From Saccoglossus kowalevskii (Eukaryota > Hemichordata > Enteropneusta > Harrimaniidae), in contig NW_003117941.1 of assembly GCF_000003605.2 (NCBI RefSeq), positions 5,701-17,122 on the forward strand: 11,422 nt of DNA, written 5' to 3'. Both the position numbers and the translations under genes were made by a program. This document shows, piece by piece, positions 8,269 through 11,422 of this stretch (the first letter of the stretch is position 1; every line of letters begins with the position of its first letter). The notes under the pieces are model-generated. The model saw nothing but the letters and a program-made list of their open reading frames with translations, was not told where the DNA came from and did not search any database.

Positions 8269-9374
8269 AGTGTATTCCTGGAACTGTGGCTCATCGTTGA
8301 CCAACGTAGTAATTTGCTGGAGGTTTGTACAAACTAACTATAACTACAATCGTGTGTTCGAGATAACTCTAAACAATCGCAACCGACGAGCGTGGGTTAT
8401 TTATATTGAATCATATGATTTTCCCCTGTGTTACACTATCACATTGGATGAGTTTAGCATGAGTTTGAATTTATAACGTTGCATCAGGAATTGTATTGCA
8501 ATTTAGTTGTTTGACTATTTTTGAATTCCACAAAACTGACAATTACTCGTACCTTCATAATTGGAGTGTGCGTGTTTGATTGACCTAGTATATTGAAAAA
8601 TAGTTATCCTTTCAGTGATACATTTTACTCAGATTTATTCAGTATTTCGCTTTTATACAATTTTACATGAATACTGTTGTATTTTCATGCAGTAGATCAT
8701 TTAGTCCTGTAGAGGTAGGTGACACTGAGTGCCTTGGATATGGTAACTAAGCAAATTAGGTGAAGACAGTTTTACCGTGTGCCCATGTTATTACGAGTCG
8801 ATAGTTACGGAACTAGTCCTGAACTATTTCATTCCATGTACTCTGTGGTTCCTATGTTGTTCAGTGGATATATATTCCATTTGACTGTTGCTATAGAGAC
8901 AAATAGCATTGAATATCTGAGACATATCAGCTATTATAGGTATTATTATTACATTGTGCGATTTGCTATGTGCTCATTGATGACAGTGTCAAATAACGAA
9001 TAAACGACACATCCTGACTTCTCGGGGCTTTTGGTCTATATATTTGATGTATCTGTGCATATTATATTTGTATAATTATTATCATTATGATTACAGCGCC
9101 CTCTATGGTCGCAACTGTTCTCAAGTCCAGACAACAGGATTATACTGAATCAAAGAAGTGCAACGTTAAAGCTCATTGTTTATTTAAATCTTTTTTTTGT
9201 GTGCACAGTCTGGAGTGTAACATTTACTACCGGCAAGACTGACAAAAATAAAGTAATTAAAACTAGTGGAAAAGGTTTGCTTCCAGTCTAGATCTATTTT
9301 GTTTGGCATTTGTAACTTATCCATTTTGTGTACTTGGATCAATAAACTATTAAATCTTTACTGCCAGTTGTGTT
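8269..9374. other. Non-coding host DNA right of the element
   Basis: No supported gene. Short open frames around 8270-8476 and 8779-9003 are Tyr/Ile/Ser-rich with no domain. AATAAA hexamers occur near 8999 and 9341 on the + strand. A patch ACAGCGCCCTCTATGG (about 9096-9111) is GC-rich in an AT-rich setting and resembles motifs seen near the ends of some animal short repeats, but nothing more can be said. Confidence 0.45.
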
Positions 9375-9480
9375 CACGACTTTCAGGGTGATCGCCACTG
9401 GGCAAAATCGTTGATATTCGACGAATGAATTTCATTTGACAATGTCATTACTACAACATTTTGCGATCATCCGCATCGTG
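9375..9480. repeat. Imperfect foldback (long hairpin)
   Basis: Three stem blocks pair in order: CACGA (9375-9379) with TCGTG (9476-9480); GGGTGATCGC (9386-9395) with GCGATCATCC (9463-9472, one mismatch); and AAAATCGTTG (9404-9413) with CAACATTTT (9454-9462, one bulge). This makes about 23 pairs around a loop of about 40 nt. A second small imperfect hairpin follows (CAAG..GACC at 9512-9521 with GGTC..CTTG at 9539-9547). It may be a MITE-like remnant or a structured RNA; conservation is unknown. Confidence 0.5.
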
Positions 9481-9621
9481 TGTTAACAAGTACATAGTTT
9501 TCAAACAGCACCAAGGAGACCGCAGCTTTGGTTTCCGTGGTCGCTTGTTTTTACAGTTGCTATACAACGATAATGTGGTAGTCTTAAACTAAATATTTCA
9601 CGATTCGTTGTACTTTTTTAG

Positions 9622-9729
9622 AAAACTGTTCTTCCTATGAGTTTTGAATTGTTTGTCAATAGTGATTGCGCCGTCACCAGTAGATTTACTCAAACGCAAA
9701 CTTATCCCGATTTCTTAAAATTGAAATAG
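9622..9729 (+). CDS. Speculative terminal exon of an unrecognised gene
   Basis: A T-rich tract and AG (TACTTTTTTAG, ending 9621) precede an open frame of 35 codons and a TAG at 9727. The translation (for example PMSFELFVNSDCAVTSRF, then TQTQTYPDFLKLK) has a balanced composition unlike the surrounding AT-rich noise. The exon would enter in phase 0, the same phase in which the candidate exon at 430-695 ends. An AATAAA lies 242 nt past the stop, at 9971. Against it: 35 codons open by chance is not rare when many acceptors are screened, and I recognise no domain. Other exons between the two would be needed or the retroelement would sit in one large intron. Confidence 0.25.
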   Translation, partial: KTVLPMSFELFVNSDCAVTSRFTQTQTYPDFLKLK

Positions 9730-10210
9730 AATGTCGTACATATTTATTATACATTGAAGAATTATTTCTCGTGCTCTACATCATAACACAATTGTTAACA
9801 CATTCTGCACCTGTTTCATAATATATTGAACGCAACATTTTACTCTTTGGAGTTGTAAAAAACGTTGACAAAGCTATCTATATCCTTTCAAAACCCAACC
9901 GAGAAAATTAAGAATTGTACATTTTCAAGTTCATTTGAATTGTTCAGTGTCTTCAAAAACTGTATTTTATAATAAAATTAATGATCGTATAATAGTAATC
10001 ACTTCATCACATGATATCTTTATGAATTGCAACTGTTGATAAAATCATATACATAATAAAAAATGTATGAAGTGAGTGACAAAAGCACATTATTATTGAT
10101 AAATCAGTAACCCCTACACCTGCAATAATAATTGAAATGATAATAATGAAAAATATTAGAAAAAATAAAAACAATATAATCATAATTTGGAATCCTAATA
10201 GCATTCACAT
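9730..10210. other. AT-rich region between the two convergent gene ends
   Basis: Very AT-rich. It would hold the 3' untranslated region of the minus-strand DED gene (stop at 10211) and perhaps that of a + strand gene. Possible poly(A) signals: AATAAA on the + strand at 9971-9976 and 10055-10060, and on the minus strand at 9743-9748 (TTTATT as written). A hydrophobic minus-strand open frame at 10007-10204 is Ile/Phe-rich from AT-rich DNA and is not called. Confidence 0.45.
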
Positions 10211-10348
10211 TCACATCTTCGTCTTGACCTGTGTTCGTGTCTTCTTCTTCTTACCAGTTATTTTGCCTGTGACCTCTGACACTGGGTCACATTTGTGCAT
10301 CTCCAATGGTTGAAATACATTTTTATCCGCAGGGACAGTTGGAATAGG
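10211..10348 (-). CDS. DED gene, last coding exon with lysine-rich tail
   Basis: Read on the minus strand, the acceptor TTACTTTCTAG (AG at 10349-10348+1) opens an exon of 138 nt: 45 codons and a TGA at 10213-10211. It joins in phase 0 to the preceding exon across an 84-nt intron (10432-10349) with GTGAGT...CTAG ends. The translation starts PIPTVPADKNVF, continues LEMHKCDPVSEVTGK and ends with a strongly basic tail KKKKTRTQVKTKM, possibly a nuclear-localisation or nucleic-acid/lipid contact patch (inference). A second donor-like site, CTG/GTAAGA, lies inside at 10254-10253, just before the lysine run; if it is used, the basic tail would be intronic and further exons would follow. The base composition of the tail is less AT-rich than its surroundings, which favours coding. 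Confidence 0.6.
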   Translation of the reverse strand, partial: PIPTVPADKNVFQPLEMHKCDPVSEVTGKITGKKKKTRTQVKTKM

Positions 10349-10432
10349 CTAGAAAGTAAGTGACAATTTTTGTCACAACTAACATAGTATTTATGCTTCT
10401 CCGGACAATTAATTTGAAGCAAATATACTCAC

Positions 10433-10647
10433 CTCCATTAAACGATTCCAAATAAGTGGCAACTCATTTGCAAGATCATTTCTATCTGCCTCACGTAAGA
10501 CGTGTTGTAACGTATTGAAATTATTCGATTTGGGATTAATTAAATCACGTTCCATAAAGTGTACTATTAATGCTGTTGCAGTCATTTTTTCGATAGTCCC
10601 TTTCGCTATAAATCGTTGACTTGAAAACTTCATATGTTCCAATTCAG
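10433..10647 (-). CDS. Death effector domain exon of an adaptor-like protein
   Basis: This exon encodes helices 2-6 of a death effector domain, the homotypic interaction fold used by FADD, caspase-8 and PEA-15 in apoptosis and kinase signalling. It is 215 nt: two bases complete a split Ser codon, then 71 codons. Seen are ELEHMKF (helix 2), a basic/polar middle with GTIEKM, ALIVHFMERDLI (helix 4 and following), NNFNTLQHVL (helix 5), and DRNDLANEL, which contains the RxDL signature (RNDL, codons 10483-10472) of the DED charge triad. The acceptor is CTGTTATAG (AG at 10649-10648) and the donor GAG/GTGAGT (GT at 10432-10431). The open frame extends upstream to about 10723 without an ATG start, but that part is intron by this model because the 5' exon joins exactly here in phase and supplies helix 1. 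Which DED family member it is cannot be told from the sequence. Confidence 0.78.
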
Positions 10648-11124
10648 CTATAACAGATTGCATATTAGTATCAAGACATGTTATTGTAAATTTGGTGTCA
10701 TTGGCAATATTAAAATATGACAAATTTATTTACATTTTTCAAAATTTGAATTGAAGTATTTGCTGTTTTATCAAACTATGTTAAGAAAAATAAGCTTATA
10801 ATGCGTTAATGCTAATTTCAAGAAGACGTAATGCTGAACAAAGATTTACTGACAAAAAATTGACAACACCATATTTGTGCCGGGTTCTCGATTAATTTGC
10901 ATGCAGCAAGTAGTTTGATAACCATATTAAATATGTTTTTGCTTTATTAAAATTATATCGTACTCATTTTAAGATGCACTCAAAAACGTTCAATTCATGA
11001 ACTGATAAAACATTAGTAAAATAGTATTTAAAATATTGTATCAGTTAATAAACAAGTTTTTGAATATGTACTTAATACATTTGTCTACAAAAGAAATCAA
11101 TAAACCAATATTTTGAATACTTAC
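10648..11124 (-). other. Intron 1 of the DED gene
   Basis: 477 nt, phase 1, with donor GTAAGTATTC (GT at 11124-11123) and acceptor TCTGTTATAG. AT-rich, no internal coding signal seen. Confidence 0.65.
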
Positions 11125-11175
11125 ACTCCTTGATTTCTTTACCTATTCGCAACGCAACATCATAAAAGGGGTTTC
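11125..11175 (-). CDS. DED gene, short upstream exon with helix 1
   Basis: A 51-nt exon on the minus strand between acceptor AATTTTCAG (AG at 11177-11176) and donor GAGT/GTAAGT (GT at 11124-11123). It holds two bases that finish a codon, 16 codons (NPFYDVALRIGKEIKE) and one base that starts the split Ser. The pattern PFYDVALRIGKEI fits helix 1 of a death effector domain (aromatic residue, then hydrophobic at i+3/i+4, then an acidic end). It joins in phase to ELEHMKF of the next exon, giving an uninterrupted helix 1-helix 2 unit. No in-frame ATG lies between the upstream TAA and this segment, so the start codon must be on an earlier exon, beyond or near the window edge. The exon is missed by a simple ORF scan because of its size. 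Confidence 0.72.
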
Positions 11176-11181
11176 CTGAAA

Positions 11182-11207
11182 ATTATTATTATCATTATTA
11201 TTATTAT
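11182..11207. repeat. (ATT)n microsatellite next to a splice acceptor
   Basis: An imperfect ATT repeat, interrupted once by ATC. On the minus strand it reads (AAT)n and lies directly upstream of the TTTTCAG acceptor of the 51-nt exon, occupying the place of the polypyrimidine tract. Confidence 0.8.
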
Positions 11208-11422
11208 CCATTTGCAGGGGTTAATAATATATGCAATAACATTTTAAATGAAAATTGCTGTGCAGTGACATGTGGCAACGGACGAGCTGAAGAATTGTGA
11301 ATGTAATCAGAGAAAGTAATTTCAAGTGATTTTATTGATTAGTACACGAGCGAAATTCATGTAAAATGTGTAGGGAATATATTTATACATATCTTGTCTC
11401 ATTTATTTAAAAAATACCTAAA
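11208..11422. other. Upstream intron or 5' flank of the DED gene
   Basis: AT-rich. No convincing first exon with an ATG and a donor in the right phase was found here on the minus strand; a weak donor-like TTTAG/GTATTT touches the window edge (about 11418). Likely part of the intron upstream of the 51-nt exon. Confidence 0.45.

Noticed and set aside
8779-9003. 74-codon + strand open frame right of the LTR
   Set aside because: Tyr/Ile/Ser-rich with no domain, no splice signals and no match to retroelement proteins.
10007-10204. 65-codon minus-strand hydrophobic open frame
   Set aside because: Its Ile/Phe/Met-rich translation is what AT-rich DNA gives by chance, and it falls in the likely 3' untranslated region of the DED gene.
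10650-10723. 5' extension of the DED exon to the start of its open frame
   Set aside because: The extension has no ATG start and no acceptor; splicing at 10648 joins the 51-nt exon in phase and completes the domain, which explains the sequence better.

Overview
This is a eukaryotic, almost certainly invertebrate animal, window. It is AT-rich, has short exons with GT-AG introns, contains no bacterial-style operons, and is dominated by one decayed Ty3/gypsy LTR retrotransposon (about 1.9-8.3 kb, + strand). The sequence alone does not fix the species; the retroelement type and gene structure fit many invertebrate phyla.

Left edge (1-1.4 kb): mostly AT-rich non-coding DNA with one good candidate internal exon on the + strand (430-695). 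It has a strong acceptor and donor, is open for 88 codons, and its protein is not recognised. From 1.4 to 2.1 kb lies a patchwork: a GC-richer patch with a CCAAT-like box and two AATAAA hexamers, bracketed by an 18-bp exact direct repeat (1362-1379 / 1968-1985), plus a weak primer-binding-site-like motif at 1896. This may be what is left of the 5' end of the retroelement, but I could not match it to the 3' LTR.

Retroelement (about 2.17-8.27 kb): a coiled-coil gag-like start, then a pol reading frame with reverse transcriptase (YIDD), RNase H, an HHCC zinc-binding module, a D,D35E integrase core, an integrase C-terminal module, and a long Ser/Asp-rich tail. About 0.8 kb of non-coding DNA follows, then a polypurine tract and a TGTCACA...TGTGACA candidate 3' LTR. 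At least 11 in-frame stops and several frameshifts make it dead. Neither a protease active site nor a CCHC zinc knuckle is visible, which suggests an internal deletion near 2.7 kb.

Right side (8.3-11.4 kb): non-coding DNA with a foldback structure at 9375-9480 and a speculative + strand terminal exon (9622-9729). A minus-strand host gene follows, read from 11175 down to 10211. Its three exons (51, 215 and 138 nt) join in phase to encode a death effector domain (DED) carrying the RxDL motif, followed by a short lysine-rich tail. DED plus short tail, about 133 residues in the visible part, recalls the layout of PEA-15-type proteins. It is the most interesting gene here: a likely apoptosis or signalling adaptor. 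If the + strand exons are real, the two host genes converge with the retroelement between them.
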